DNA of 37,042 bases from positions 1 through 37,042 of the forward strand of contig DVFN01000051.1 in assembly GCA_018713205.1 (NCBI GenBank), given 5' to 3'. Below the pieces are notes generated by a model. That model was not told where the DNA came from. It saw only the letters and a list, made by a program, of their open reading frames with translations, and searched no databases. Each line of letters begins with the position of its first letter. The stretch's first letter is position 1. This DNA is from Candidatus Avoscillospira stercorigallinarum (lineage in GTDB: Bacteria > Bacillota > Clostridia > Oscillospirales > Oscillospiraceae). This document shows positions 16,644 to 24,895 of the stretch, piece after piece. Made by a program: the position numbers and the translations under genes.

Positions 16644-17131
16644 CCGCGTCCCTCCAGTCTGGCAGCCACGACAGCAGCCAGCTGCCGCACCGTCGCGGAG
16701 CCCTCGGCCTGCAGCTTGGACCGGGTGCCGGCATAAAAATGCTTGCCCGGCACAGCCGCTACTTTGATTCGCGGCTTGTAGTAATACCCCTGCTTCTTGA
16801 CGGCGCTGGGCCGCCGGTGCCGGTGGCCGTTCTCAATGGCATTGGTCACATAGCCCACGGCGTACTGTTTGCCGCCCGGCGTGGTCTTGTAGGTGTTCGC
16901 CTTGGGCCGGACGGCCACATAGCCCTTACCGCTGCCGACGTGCTTGTCCTGCCAGCTCTGCACCTGCCCGGTGCCGCCAATGGCGCCCTGGACATCTCCC
17001 AGGAGCTTACCCGCCAGCTGCTCCAGGAGGTCGCCCTTGATATCCGGGTAGTCCCGCAGCAGCGCCTCGAAGTTGTCGATCAGCTCATCAATGCCGGTCA
17101 TCTCTACACTGTTCACAGAGCACCTCCTCAC
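16640..17131 (-). CDS. HK97 gp10-like neck / tail completion protein
   Basis: 163 aa. It begins with a helical segment 'IDELIDNFEALLRDYPDIKGDLLEQLAGKLLGDVQ' and continues with a basic beta region (YVAVRPKANTYK, NAIENGHRHRRPS, KHFYAGTRSKLQ). This is the pattern of HK97-gp10/minor capsid family proteins that link head and tail. The gene order (connector, head closure, gp10, terminator, sheath) supports it. Confidence 0.8.
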   Translation of the reverse strand: MRRCSVNSVEMTGIDELIDNFEALLRDYPDIKGDLLEQLAGKLLGDVQGAIGGTGQVQSWQDKHVGSGKGYVAVRPKANTYKTTPGGKQYAVGYVTNAIENGHRHRRPSAVKKQGYYYKPRIKVAAVPGKHFYAGTRSKLQAEGSATVRQLAAVVAARLEGRG

Positions 17132-17745
17132 ACATCGCGGCTAAATGCCAGCTCATACTCATTCTTGTTGACGCCTGCCAACAGGTGGCGCTTCTGGACG
17201 TTGTAGACGGCCTGGAGAACGGCCTCTTCAATGGTCACTAGGTCGCCCACCTCCAGCACAATTTCCTTGGGCGTGACCAGGACGAGCGCGTCGTCCTCGG
17301 CAGCGTGGGTGTCGGATTTCTCATAGCCGGACCACTTTCCCGTTATGATCCCCGGGAAGGTGACCGGCGTCTTCTCCACCTTCTGCGGCCGGTTTCCCTC
17401 ACCCAGTACAGTGGTATATCCGGTTGCGGTGCATGGAGAAACAAAGTCGCAGATGGCAGCCTTGACCGCCACCCGGTCCCGTGCTTCTCCCACCTCGATG
17501 GCCGTCGGGAGCAGGAATTTTCCTGCCCACCGCATGGCACGGAAGAGGTCAAACCGGCCATCATGCCGCATGGTCACAGTCACGCCCATGGCAGCTGTGC
17601 CAACCGAAGAGAACACATTTCTGCGCCTGTCCTCCACTACGCTCGCCCAGGCCAATCGTTCCCGCTCCCACCGGTATTCATCGCCGGTTTTCCGGAGCGC
17701 CAGCACCTCCACCTTGTCGTCCAGCAGGGTCGATAGATTTTCCAC
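17128..17745 (-). CDS. Putative head closure / head-tail joining protein, longer than usual
   Basis: 205 aa, while head-tail adaptors are usually 100-120 aa. The N-terminal half has 'ERLAWASVVEDRRRNVFSSVGTAAMGVTVTMR', as in head-tail joining proteins. The C-terminal half (about 110-205) has a second beta domain with 'DALVLVTPKEIVLEVGDLVTIEEAVLQAVYNVQK', which looks like the same kind of barrel. This may be a two-domain or DUF6751-like version. The position between the gp6-like connector and gp10 supports a neck role. Confidence 0.6.
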   Translation of the reverse strand: MENLSTLLDDKVEVLALRKTGDEYRWERERLAWASVVEDRRRNVFSSVGTAAMGVTVTMRHDGRFDLFRAMRWAGKFLLPTAIEVGEARDRVAVKAAICDFVSPCTATGYTTVLGEGNRPQKVEKTPVTFPGIITGKWSGYEKSDTHAAEDDALVLVTPKEIVLEVGDLVTIEEAVLQAVYNVQKRHLLAGVNKNEYELAFSRDV

Positions 17746-17747
17746 TT

Positions 17748-18074
17748 CTACCCCCCCTCTACACCGGGCAGCAGATTGGTGCTGTGCATGTTGAGGATCT
17801 GCAGCACCGTGGGGTTCATGGTCCCGGACTGGGCCGTGATCTGGTGGCTGTCCACCATCTCTGCGGCCATGGCCTTGATGGCATAGCTGATATCCTCCAG
17901 CTGGCAGTCCTGCATGCTGAGGCCGGTATATCCCTCCACCGCGGCCTTCGCGGCGGTCAAAGCGGCCTCACAGTCCATGCGCTCGGCGTCGCTGAGTGCC
18001 GGGTAGTCTGCCGCATCCAAAATCAGCCGGGCAAAGAGGGCGATGTCAACCGCCCGGATCTCCGCTGGGATCAT
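17748..18074 (-). CDS. gp6-like head-tail connector
   Basis: 108 aa, helical, with 'ADYPALSDAERMDCEAALTAAKAAVEGYTGLS' followed by 'DISYAIKAMAAEMVDSHQ'. This matches the QLRG/gp6-like head-tail connector family, whose members form a ring below the portal. It overlaps the small upstream gene by 29 bases and has the expected position after the major capsid gene. Confidence 0.8.
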   Translation of the reverse strand: MIPAEIRAVDIALFARLILDAADYPALSDAERMDCEAALTAAKAAVEGYTGLSMQDCQLEDISYAIKAMAAEMVDSHQITAQSGTMNPTVLQILNMHSTNLLPGVEGG

Positions 18075-18240
18075 TGTTTTCCACGCCCTTTCCTCTGGGC
18101 TTTTTCTCCTTCACCGTCTCCAGGTAGTTGCAATGGAGCAGCGGGGCAGCGACATCCTCGGGGACGTCGCGCACCTCACCCACCGCCATGCTCACCGGAC
18201 CGGCAAAGGACACCTTTGCGCGTACCAGCATATCAGCCAC
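18046..18240 (-). CDS. Small protein next to the capsid gene
   Basis: 64 aa, starting at GTG (18240) inside the last codons of the capsid gene; an ATG three codons later is equally possible. The core 'VSFAGPVSMAVGEVRDVPEDVAAPLLHCNYLE' resembles short beta-rich DUF7302-like or Rho-N-like phage proteins found at this position. The C-terminus is charged and probably disordered. Its role in head assembly is unknown. Confidence 0.6.
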   Translation of the reverse strand: MADMLVRAKVSFAGPVSMAVGEVRDVPEDVAAPLLHCNYLETVKEKKPRGKGVENNDPSGDPGG

Positions 18241-19390
18241 CCGCGCCCATCTTCAGGACGGCGACTTTCTGAGAGTTTTCGACCTTGCTGTCGAGTTCCA
18301 GCCAGCAGATCGCGCCCACAGCATGCTGATCGGCGAACCGCTCCCGGAGCACCTCGACGCTGGGCTTTTCGCCCAGCTTCGTCGCGACGCCGGAGCAGTC
18401 CAGGAAAACAATGGCGCGGTTGTTGGCGGCCATCTCGGGCATGGCATCGGAGACGTACACCGGATTGCCCAGGAGGCTGTGGCCCCAGGGTGCCGTCAGG
18501 TCTTTGCTCAGGAGATACTGCCCATCACTGTCCTTCATCTTCCGGATCGCGCTTCGGGACTTCTTGCTCATGATCCAAATGGCGTTTCTCTGGAACCGGT
18601 CCGGGACGCTGTCCTGCAGATCGATCAGCTCGTCAAAGGTCACGGCGGTGGCAGCCGCGGCGGTGACTGCGGGACCCACGGTGGAGATGCCATCAATCTT
18701 GCTGGCCGTGCCGTTGAGGATTTCCTTCTCGATCCAGTAGGCCGCCGCCTCGCTGAGCTTTCGCACCACATAAGCTACCAGGTCAAAGTCAGTCTTGTTC
18801 ACCAGGGAGCGGCTCAGCTTGGCCAGGGCACCGGCCAGGAAGCCTCCCAGGGACACGCTGGTGAATTTGCCAGTACTGGATACCAGGTCGGTGAATTCCT
18901 CCGCGTAGGCCATGGTGATGGCGGAGGAACTCTCGTCATACACAGGGATGTCGATATTTCCGCTGACATTGTACTGGGTGGAGCGCGCGTAGATAGGAGA
19001 GATCTCCTTGACCTGGTCGATGATCTTCCGGGCGATGGACGTGGGGATCACGGCGCCGTTGTCGGTGGTAGTCATATTGACGGCAGCCCGGGTCTCCTCG
19101 TCGGCCACGGTGCCGCGGATGTAGGCCGCAAAGGCCCGCTCCTCCAGCTCCTCCTTGCTGGCGCCGGTGCCGCCGGCACTGCGGCGCTCGGTCTGCCGAT
19201 ACTTGCCGGCCTGTTCGGCGGCGTCCAGGGTAGCGTCGATGGAGCGCAGCTCCCCGATCAGCTGGGTGTATTCCTGCTGTTCGCCGTCGTTGAAGGCACG
19301 GGTCTCGGTGTTGCAGGCGTGCAGCATGGCTTCCAGCCGGTTCAGGATCTCCGCCCGGCGCTCTTCGAGCTTCTTGAAATTAAAGGGCAT
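18233..19390 (-). CDS. HK97-type major capsid protein
   Basis: 385 aa. The first 100 residues are a charged coiled coil (KKLEERRAEILNRLEAML onward) that acts as a built-in scaffold and is normally removed by the protease encoded upstream. The HK97 fold follows, with 'SGNIDIPVYDESSSAITMAYAEEF', 'TDFDLVAYVVRKLSEAAAYWIEKEILNG' and 'LLGNPVYVSDAMPE'. GGAGA precedes ATG at 19390, and the start overlaps the protease stop by 11 bases. Confidence 0.93.
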   Translation of the reverse strand: MPFNFKKLEERRAEILNRLEAMLHACNTETRAFNDGEQQEYTQLIGELRSIDATLDAAEQAGKYRQTERRSAGGTGASKEELEERAFAAYIRGTVADEETRAAVNMTTTDNGAVIPTSIARKIIDQVKEISPIYARSTQYNVSGNIDIPVYDESSSAITMAYAEEFTDLVSSTGKFTSVSLGGFLAGALAKLSRSLVNKTDFDLVAYVVRKLSEAAAYWIEKEILNGTASKIDGISTVGPAVTAAAATAVTFDELIDLQDSVPDRFQRNAIWIMSKKSRSAIRKMKDSDGQYLLSKDLTAPWGHSLLGNPVYVSDAMPEMAANNRAIVFLDCSGVATKLGEKPSVEVLRERFADQHAVGAICWLELDSKVENSQKVAVLKMGAGG

Positions 19391-20030
19391 TGTCTCGTCT
19401 CCTTTTCATGGTGTAATATTCTACAGTCTTTCGAACCAACGCCATGGTGCTTTCGCCCTCCGGCGTAATGGTTTTTTCCTGGGTGGTGGCCGTCGTCTCG
19501 GTCTCCCGGACGTAGTCCACCCCACCGTCCAGCTCCGCTTCGGCCCGGAATTCGATGAGGATCTCATCTTCTCCCCGGGCCTCGATGCTGGTAGCGATGT
19601 ATGCCGGCGTCACATTGAGGACCGACACCTCCCGGAGCTCCAGATCGTCCACGAAGCGGCGTCGGGTCCCGTTCTCGTCGGTCTTCCAGTGATCCTTCTG
19701 CTTGACGAAGCCAAAGGACCAGCCGCGCAGCTCTTTCCTCTCGGCAGCGTCGATCACCTCCGGGTCCGTCACAGTGGCCTGGGCCCAGAGGCCGATCTGG
19801 TCCTCCCGCAGCTGCATGTCCGGCGACTCCAGCGTCTTCCGGTGGTTGTACCGGAGTTCCACGGGCTGGCCGCTTTGCAGCGCCCGGCCAAAGGCTCCCG
19901 GGCTGATCTGCTCGATAAACCCGCCCGATGCATCTCGGAGGACCCGGGAGTCTCGGCCCACCACATTGACATAGCCGCTGACGCGGATGCTCTCTTTATC
20001 CGCTCTGATTTCCACTCGCACTTGCTCCAC
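19380..20030 (-). CDS. Prohead protease (HK97 family, U35)
   Basis: 216 aa from GTG at 20030. The fold is shown by 'IRVSGYVNVVGRDSRVLRD', 'SPGAFGRALQSGQPVELRYNHRKTL' (catalytic His in NHR), 'RKELRGWSFGFVKQKD' (catalytic Ser in WSFGF) and 'LREVSVLNVTPAY'. It matures the capsid by cutting the scaffold region of the major capsid protein encoded directly downstream. It overlaps the portal gene by 35 bases. Confidence 0.92.
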   Translation of the reverse strand: MEQVRVEIRADKESIRVSGYVNVVGRDSRVLRDASGGFIEQISPGAFGRALQSGQPVELRYNHRKTLESPDMQLREDQIGLWAQATVTDPEVIDAAERKELRGWSFGFVKQKDHWKTDENGTRRRFVDDLELREVSVLNVTPAYIATSIEARGEDEILIEFRAEAELDGGVDYVRETETTATTQEKTITPEGESTMALVRKTVEYYTMKRRRDNAL

Positions 20031-21243
20031 CCCCTCTCATGCCGGTGTCCGTCCACTCTTTGGTGTTCGGCGTGTAGATCATACCCGTCTCCGGGTTATA
20101 GATCACAGAGTCAAGGCCCAGGCGTACAAAGTTCAGCCCAAGCGGGTTGCGGCCCTCTTCATAGCGGACCTCGTCCAGCTGCATCCAGCCGTTTTTCACG
20201 GCCACCTCGTAGGCCTGATAGCGGCTGAGCATGTCCGTGCCGTCCAGGACGTCCATGTCCAGCTCGAATGACAGCGTGCCCTTTTCACTCTCCAGGAGAC
20301 AGAACCGGTTGATCGCCGTCTGGAGCGCCGTCACCACCGGCTTGATGGCAAACCGGACCGTGTTTTTCAGGTCCTCCGGCGTGGCGCCTCCCTCGAAGAT
20401 GCTGGGAGCGATGCAGAACAGCTTGTAGATCTCGCGGCTGTTGGTCTGCTTGGACTCGTTGAGCTGGGACTCCACGGCGGTCTGACCGGCGTCCTGGAAC
20501 TCGATGCCGTCATTGAGCACCACCACGGTCTCGTCGGAGGTGTTGCCGTAAAGCTTCCGCCAGGCGGATTTCAGCTGGTCAATCACCTCCCGAGTGAGCC
20601 TCGATTTGCTCTTCAAAAATCCCTTTTTGGACCCGGTGCGCACCATGCGGTTCTCATAGACCAGGGCGTTCAGCATAGTCTCCAGCTGAGTGGGACTCTC
20701 CCCCACCACGCCGATGCCGGTGGCGCCGTCCCGGGTGTGCCGCAGCACACGGAAAACCCGGTGATCCTGGTATTGCTGGCCGCCGATCCAGAATCGAGCT
20801 GTCTTGTAGATGGGATCCACGCCGATATCGGCTGACACCTGGGCCGGGTCCACGTAGTAGATCCCCTGGAGCCGGTTTCCGGACCAGTCCAAATAGCTGT
20901 ATCCGTTTCCCATCAGGACAAAGTCCCGGCTCAGCGTACATTTCCACTGGAAGGCGTCCAGGAGGTCCCCGGTCTCCTGATTGAGGAGCCGCAGCCGGTA
21001 GTCGTCGGTGATCTCCTCGGTCCGACCGTTCTCGGTCCGGTAGAGCCGCACCGGCAGCGAGGCGACAGTCCCCGCGATAAATTCCACCGCGCCGCTCAGC
21101 GCCGGGATGTTCAGTGCGTTGGCCACCGTGACCACTTGGCCGCCCAGGGCCGCCCGCAGCGCCGTGTCCAGGCTGCTCTCATTGAGCACGTTCTCTCCGG
21201 CTTCCCGGATCTCTTTCTTTGCGAAAATTCCCGTTTTTCTCAC
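19996..21243 (-). CDS. Phage portal protein (HK97 family)
   Basis: 415 aa from GTG at 21243, whose GTGA overlaps the large terminase stop; a TTG at 21261 is an alternative. It contains 'ALNIPALSGAVEFIAGTVASLPVRLYR', 'QWKCTLSRDFVLMGNGYSYL' and 'FCIAPSIFEGGATPEDLKNTVRF', which are portal family marks. It forms the dodecameric DNA channel, works with terminase in packaging, and lies between terminase and protease as usual. Confidence 0.92.
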   Translation of the reverse strand: MRKTGIFAKKEIREAGENVLNESSLDTALRAALGGQVVTVANALNIPALSGAVEFIAGTVASLPVRLYRTENGRTEEITDDYRLRLLNQETGDLLDAFQWKCTLSRDFVLMGNGYSYLDWSGNRLQGIYYVDPAQVSADIGVDPIYKTARFWIGGQQYQDHRVFRVLRHTRDGATGIGVVGESPTQLETMLNALVYENRMVRTGSKKGFLKSKSRLTREVIDQLKSAWRKLYGNTSDETVVVLNDGIEFQDAGQTAVESQLNESKQTNSREIYKLFCIAPSIFEGGATPEDLKNTVRFAIKPVVTALQTAINRFCLLESEKGTLSFELDMDVLDGTDMLSRYQAYEVAVKNGWMQLDEVRYEEGRNPLGLNFVRLGLDSVIYNPETGMIYTPNTKEWTDTGMRGGGASASGNQSG

Positions 21244-22913
21244 CCCACTTGTACGCCCCAACTCATTTGGGCATTTGTCAGCAGATCGACCTGCACCAGA
21301 TAGACCGCATCGATGGTGGCCATGACCATATCAACCTTTCCGGCGGATCTCTTTTTATTTAAGAATCTATTGAGCATTGTATCGTAGGTGCACCGGGCGT
21401 TCTGGAAGTTGATCTCCAGCAGCCGGTTTTCCTCATAGGACATGGTACGGTTCAGGATCATCTCCAGGAGCAGCTTGGTGGGCGCGTGAAGAACCGAGCT
21501 GTGCTGCTTAATCTCCACGCACTCGATTCCATGCTGCTCCAGCTTCTGGACCGTGGATATGGCGTTATACCGGTCATACCCAAGCTGCACGATCTCCACG
21601 CCGTACGTCTCCGGCAGGGAGAGGATAAACCGCTCCACAAAGCCGTAGTCTATGACCTCTTCGCCGCAGGCAAAGCAGACACCCTGCTTGATCATGCGGC
21701 GGTAGTCCAAGTCCTCTTTGGCCGTTTTGAGTTCAATTTTATCTTTTGGGATGAAGCCCCACACCTTGACCCGGATGGTCTCGCCATCAACAGCCACCAT
21801 GGAGACGGCTGTGTTGTCGTCGGTCTGGGCCAGGTCAATGCCCAACCACACCCGACGGCCCCGCCAGAAGTTCAGATCCTCCGGCACGGCGCAGCGCATT
21901 ACCTTCTGCACATCCACGTAGCCCTCTGTGCCCAGGCCCTTGTAGAGGATGTTGCAGTGCTTGCAGAGGAAGTTCTCCCGCTTGTTCTCGTAGAGGATGG
22001 CCGTGGACCGCAGATCCCGGATGGCCGCGAAGACTTCCTTGTTTCCCACCGCAACCGGGTTAGCCTGGTAGAGTACCAGGTCGTTGGTCTTCCACTGGTC
22101 CTTGATGGCATCGTCCGGCTCATAGAGCAGGGCGAAGACGTTCTCCCGGTCCATGACCTTGTCCAGGATCTTCTTGGCGATGTCCACCTCGTCGATCATG
22201 ACGTTGTTGTCGTTGGGATACTGGGTGCTGATGATGATGCCCAGCTTGTTGATCAGCGTGATCTGTGAGGACCGCATGGCCTCCACTGGGTAGCTGTCCA
22301 GGGCTCCGGCCTCATCCGCCAGCCAGATATTGGCCAGGCGGCCGTCCATGCCGTCATTGCTGTAGGCCAGGGGCGTATACTCAATCTCATTGAGCTTGCA
22401 GGTCACCATGTCCCGGGTGACCTTGAAGTGCTGCACCAGTGCCGGACTGACCTTGATGATCTTCCGGACCGCCAGCCGCAGCTCTGAACTGAGCTTGTAG
22501 TCCGGGGCCACTGAGAAAAACCGGGAAAAGCGCGGCTCGCTCAGCATGCCGAGGAGGAAGATCACCGCCGAGTTGAAGGTCTTGAAGTTCTTCCGGGCGA
22601 TCTCCAGCAGCGCCGTCTGATACCAGCGCCGCCCGTCGTCCCGGCGGACCGTGCAGAACACCGCCACGATCAGGAACCAGGCATAATCCTCCAGCCCGTC
22701 GTACATGGAGCAGCCCAGGTCCGGGTGGACCATCAGCCGGAGCAACTTGCAGATCTTCCGGTAGGCTTTCTCGCTGACTTCAGCCTGCCGGTGCCTGCCG
22801 TTGGCGATTCGGAGCCACGCCTTGGCCTGGAGCTTGATGTACTTCCCGACCTTTCGGTTACTTTTCAGCGTGCACCATTTTGCGTAGGCATAGGCGCGGC
22901 TTTCCTCAATCAT
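21240..22913 (-). CDS. Terminase large subunit
   Basis: 557 aa. The ATPase half carries an arginine-rich Walker A variant near residues 104-115 (EIARKNFKTFNS) and Walker B at 196-203 (IWLADEAG), with the coupling motif IISTQ at 227-231. The nuclease half begins at 'WLGIDLAQTDDNT' (Asp360) and has 'LGYDRYNA' further on. The N-terminus is a helical region of about 80 aa. ATG at 22913 overlaps the small-subunit stop by 8 bases. Confidence 0.93.
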   Translation of the reverse strand: MIEESRAYAYAKWCTLKSNRKVGKYIKLQAKAWLRIANGRHRQAEVSEKAYRKICKLLRLMVHPDLGCSMYDGLEDYAWFLIVAVFCTVRRDDGRRWYQTALLEIARKNFKTFNSAVIFLLGMLSEPRFSRFFSVAPDYKLSSELRLAVRKIIKVSPALVQHFKVTRDMVTCKLNEIEYTPLAYSNDGMDGRLANIWLADEAGALDSYPVEAMRSSQITLINKLGIIISTQYPNDNNVMIDEVDIAKKILDKVMDRENVFALLYEPDDAIKDQWKTNDLVLYQANPVAVGNKEVFAAIRDLRSTAILYENKRENFLCKHCNILYKGLGTEGYVDVQKVMRCAVPEDLNFWRGRRVWLGIDLAQTDDNTAVSMVAVDGETIRVKVWGFIPKDKIELKTAKEDLDYRRMIKQGVCFACGEEVIDYGFVERFILSLPETYGVEIVQLGYDRYNAISTVQKLEQHGIECVEIKQHSSVLHAPTKLLLEMILNRTMSYEENRLLEINFQNARCTYDTMLNRFLNKKRSAGKVDMVMATIDAVYLVQVDLLTNAQMSWGVQVG

Positions 22914-23364
22914 CGTCCATCATCGCCGCCACCAGCGGGTCCTTGGCCTCCTTGGCCTTTTGGGCAGCCAGGCCGCCGATCTTGGCCCGGGCCTGGGGCG
23001 AGAGGCAGAGCTCGCTGCACCCGCGCCACAGGTCGCTCTGGTACTTGGCTCGGGCGCTCTGCAGCCCGTTGTTGGCCAGCAGGCTCAGGTCTGCGTCGAT
23101 CATGCGGTTGATCTCCCGCAGCCGGTCGATGGCCACCACGGTGCTCTCCAGAACAAACACATCCAGCCGCCCCAAAATCTCAGCGTTCACAAGACCGCTG
23201 ACGATGAACTCAAACAGCTCCCGCTGCGCGTCGCTCAGATGGGGCGGCGGCTCCGGCGGCTGGGCTTCTCCCCGCAGCTTGTCCTCGATTCCGGCCCGGA
23301 CTTCCGCGTCCTCCGCGGAGATATCGCCGCTTTTCACCTTCACAGACTTCGCCGGCCGTGCCAT
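22906..23364 (-). CDS. Terminase small subunit (P27-like)
   Basis: 152 aa from ATG at 23364, which has GGAAGGAGG upstream; the frame continues to 23511 only by overlapping the HNH gene. The protein begins with a basic tail (MARPAKSVKVKSG), has an acidic linker with many prolines, then a helical domain 'LSDAQRELFEFIVSGLVNAEILGRLD', typical of P27-family small terminases. It recognises the packaging site and hands DNA to the large subunit. Confidence 0.82.
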   Translation of the reverse strand: MARPAKSVKVKSGDISAEDAEVRAGIEDKLRGEAQPPEPPPHLSDAQRELFEFIVSGLVNAEILGRLDVFVLESTVVAIDRLREINRMIDADLSLLANNGLQSARAKYQSDLWRGCSELCLSPQARAKIGGLAAQKAKEAKDPLVAAMMDDD

Positions 23365-23449
23365 CGCACCGCCTCCTTCCTTTTCATTTCTAAGGTTTGA
23401 TCTGTCCGGAGGCATGCTTGTCAGTCTTGCAAGCCTCGCGTCGAGGGGG

Positions 23450-23836
23450 CTACCCCCACCGGGGGGGAGTACTCGCCAATTCCCTGAGCAGATCCCGCGG
23501 TATTTTTCCATCGTCCGCCATGCTGTGGTGCTGGATGCAGAGCGTAATCAGGTTGTCTTCCTCCAGCCGCAGGTCCTCCCGCTCCTCCAGAGGCTCGATG
23601 TGGTGGACCTGCAGCTCTGCGTCTGAGGCTGGCAAGAACACGCCATAGCCTCCGGCGTTGCAGATCCGGCACAGGTGATAATCCCGCCGCAGAATGGTAT
23701 CCCGCTTGCGCTGCCACGCCCAGCTGGAGCGAAAGGCAGAAAAGCGCTTGTTCGGCTCCCGCTTACGCCGGGGCCGCTTTGGGCACCGTTCCTTGCTGTC
23801 GTGGATCAGGCCACAATATGGGCAGGATTTCAGCAT
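23450..23836 (-). CDS. HNH endonuclease
   Basis: 128 aa from ATG at 23836 (AAGGAGGACAT upstream). An N-terminal zinc ribbon-like CPYCGLIHDSKERC is followed by basic residues. The HNH core then shows CRICNAGG, 'LQVHHIEPLEER' (HH) and 'LITLCIQHHSMADDG'. HNH proteins next to terminase are common in HK97-type phages with cos ends and aid terminase cleavage. This suggests cohesive-end packaging. Confidence 0.9.
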   Translation of the reverse strand: MLKSCPYCGLIHDSKERCPKRPRRKREPNKRFSAFRSSWAWQRKRDTILRRDYHLCRICNAGGYGVFLPASDAELQVHHIEPLEEREDLRLEEDNLITLCIQHHSMADDGKIPRDLLRELASTPPRWG

Positions 23837-23855
23837 ATGTCCTCCTTCTGGTATC

Positions 23856-23930
23856 TGGTAGGCCGTCACGGAATCGAACCGTGTCCGCGCTGTTATGAGC
23901 AGCGAGCCCGGACCCTCGGGCCAACGGCCC
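23856..23930 (-). tRNA. Phage tRNA with CAT anticodon (Met or Ile2)
   Basis: Full cloverleaf: acceptor GGGCCGT/ACGGCCT (one G-T pair) with discriminator A and encoded CCA, D stem GCCC/GGGC, anticodon stem CGCTG/CAGCG with loop CTCATAA, and T arm CACGG-TTCGATT-CCGTG. CAT anticodons read AUG, or AUA after lysidine modification. The sequence alone does not settle which. It lies just upstream of the HNH gene on the late transcript. Confidence 0.92.
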
Positions 23931-23936
23931 ATATGA

Positions 23937-24084
23937 CGCCCGGACGGGCGGAAGACGGACCCGCCCGGGCTTGCCTCCCTGGCCTCGTGCAGCTCCAGGA
24001 GACCTATGCCTCCTTCGAGGCATGGCGTGGTTTCGGAATGCACGCGATCCGGCCGCCGCGCCCTCATGCAGGCTCTGGCGGCAT
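23937..24084 (-). other. Structured gap between tRNA and terminator, no gene seen
   Basis: This stretch holds a perfect 7-bp hairpin at 24006-24023 (ATGCCTC arms) and overlapping GC-rich inverted repeats around 23938-23975. An open frame crosses it in phase with the HNH gene but also runs through the tRNA, so it is unlikely to be coding. The late promoter or a processing site for the tRNA is expected here, but I cannot identify one. Confidence 0.4.
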
Positions 24085-24118
24085 GAAAAAAGGTGGGGTT
24101 CCTTGTGTTGACCCCACC
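24085..24118 (-). terminator. Terminator between early/middle and late genes
   Basis: An 8-bp stem GGTGGGGT/ACCCCACC with an 11-nt loop is followed on the minus strand by a T7 run. It lies after the gene encoding the ArpU/RinA-like protein and before the tRNA and packaging genes. It is a natural point for control of late transcription by antitermination or a separate late promoter. Confidence 0.8.
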
Positions 24119-24157
24119 ATACCACAGGTTATAGGTTTTTTAATGCCAATTTCACCG

Positions 24158-24475
24158 TCACCGCAGACCATCACAGGAAAAGTGTGCGGCGATTTCCCGG
24201 ATAAAATCCCCGTGCCACCGCAACGCTGTCCGCTCGCTGCACGGGATCCGCAGAGCCGCCCCGGGAATGTTGTGCGTCCGTTTTAACAGCACCATTTCCA
24301 CTACAGCCATTCTCGCCTCCCCGTCTCTCCGGCGGCGCGTGGCCTCTATGGCAGCCTCCACCGCCTGGAACTCCGCCAGAGCCGTGCCTTCCAACGCCTG
24401 CCCCACGCGGCCGGGATAGGCCCGAGCCATAGACTTGCAATATCCCCACCAGCGTTTCCGAGCCGCCACACACAT
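24158..24475 (-). CDS. Putative late transcription regulator (ArpU/RinA-like)
   Basis: 105 aa, basic. It begins with W-rich helices (RKRWWGYCKSMARAYP) and ends with a helix-turn-helix pattern 'NIPGAALRIPCSERTALRWHGDFIREIAAHF'. Proteins of this size and layout at the end of the early region, just before terminase, act as late gene activators in Firmicutes phages. The assignment depends on position and the HTH pattern. Confidence 0.65.
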   Translation of the reverse strand: MCVAARKRWWGYCKSMARAYPGRVGQALEGTALAEFQAVEAAIEATRRRRDGEARMAVVEMVLLKRTHNIPGAALRIPCSERTALRWHGDFIREIAAHFSCDGLR

Positions 24476-24492
24476 GCCTCCCTCTTACTCCC

Positions 24493-24723
24493 TCACAGAA
24501 TAAACTTGTCCTTCCCCTCGCCGGGGAAGACGGTGATCTTGGGCCGGACGGGGGCCAGTGCTGTCCTTTTCTGGCAGACGCGGAAGCGGCCACAGGGTTG
24601 CACCTGGCCGCAGCGAGCTGGATCGTTGAGGCAGCGGTCGGGGCAGTCTTGGCGGCTGCAGTCGGCGCAGCAGGGGTCGCCTCGGCGGCGGTGGCATCCG
24701 CCCAGTTGGCAGCTCCTAGCCAT
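24493..24723 (-). CDS. Cysteine-rich small phage protein
   Basis: 76 aa with ten cysteines, mostly in the first 50 residues (C5, C10, C18, C19, C22, C27, C31, C38, C44, C50). The spacing in CCADCSRQDCPDRCLNDPARC suggests zinc binding. The start overlaps the end of the preceding gene by 8 bases. Similar Cys-rich small proteins occur in clostridial prophages, but I know no function. Confidence 0.6.
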   Translation of the reverse strand: MARSCQLGGCHRRRGDPCCADCSRQDCPDRCLNDPARCGQVQPCGRFRVCQKRTALAPVRPKITVFPGEGKDKFIL

Positions 24724-24895
24724 GATGGGTCACCAGCCTCTCCAAATCCCGGATCTGCAGCATCCGGTCTCGGACCAGTTTGTCGATCACCCGGCCTTCG
24801 TTGGTGTTCTCCATGGCGGCCAGCCGTCTTATGTTATGCGCCGTCTGTGCTGTCACCAGCACCGACACGCGCCGCAAGTTCTTTTTTCCGCTGCT
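24716..24895 (-). CDS. Small basic DNA-binding-like protein
   Basis: 59 aa from ATG at 24895, or 76 aa from 24946. The core 'LRRVSVLVTAQTAHNIRRLAAMENTNEGRVIDKLVRDRM' reads like a ribbon-helix-helix unit: a basic beta strand followed by two helices. Such proteins are small repressors. It overlaps the neighbouring genes on both sides, which is usual in this compact operon. Confidence 0.6.
   Translation of the reverse strand, partial: SSGKKNLRRVSVLVTAQTAHNIRRLAAMENTNEGRVIDKLVRDRMLQIRDLERLVTHHG

Noticed and set aside
23450-24067. 205-aa reading of the HNH gene
   Set aside because: The extra N-terminal part runs through the antisense-free tRNA gene and has no family pattern. ATG at 23836 has a strong ribosome site.
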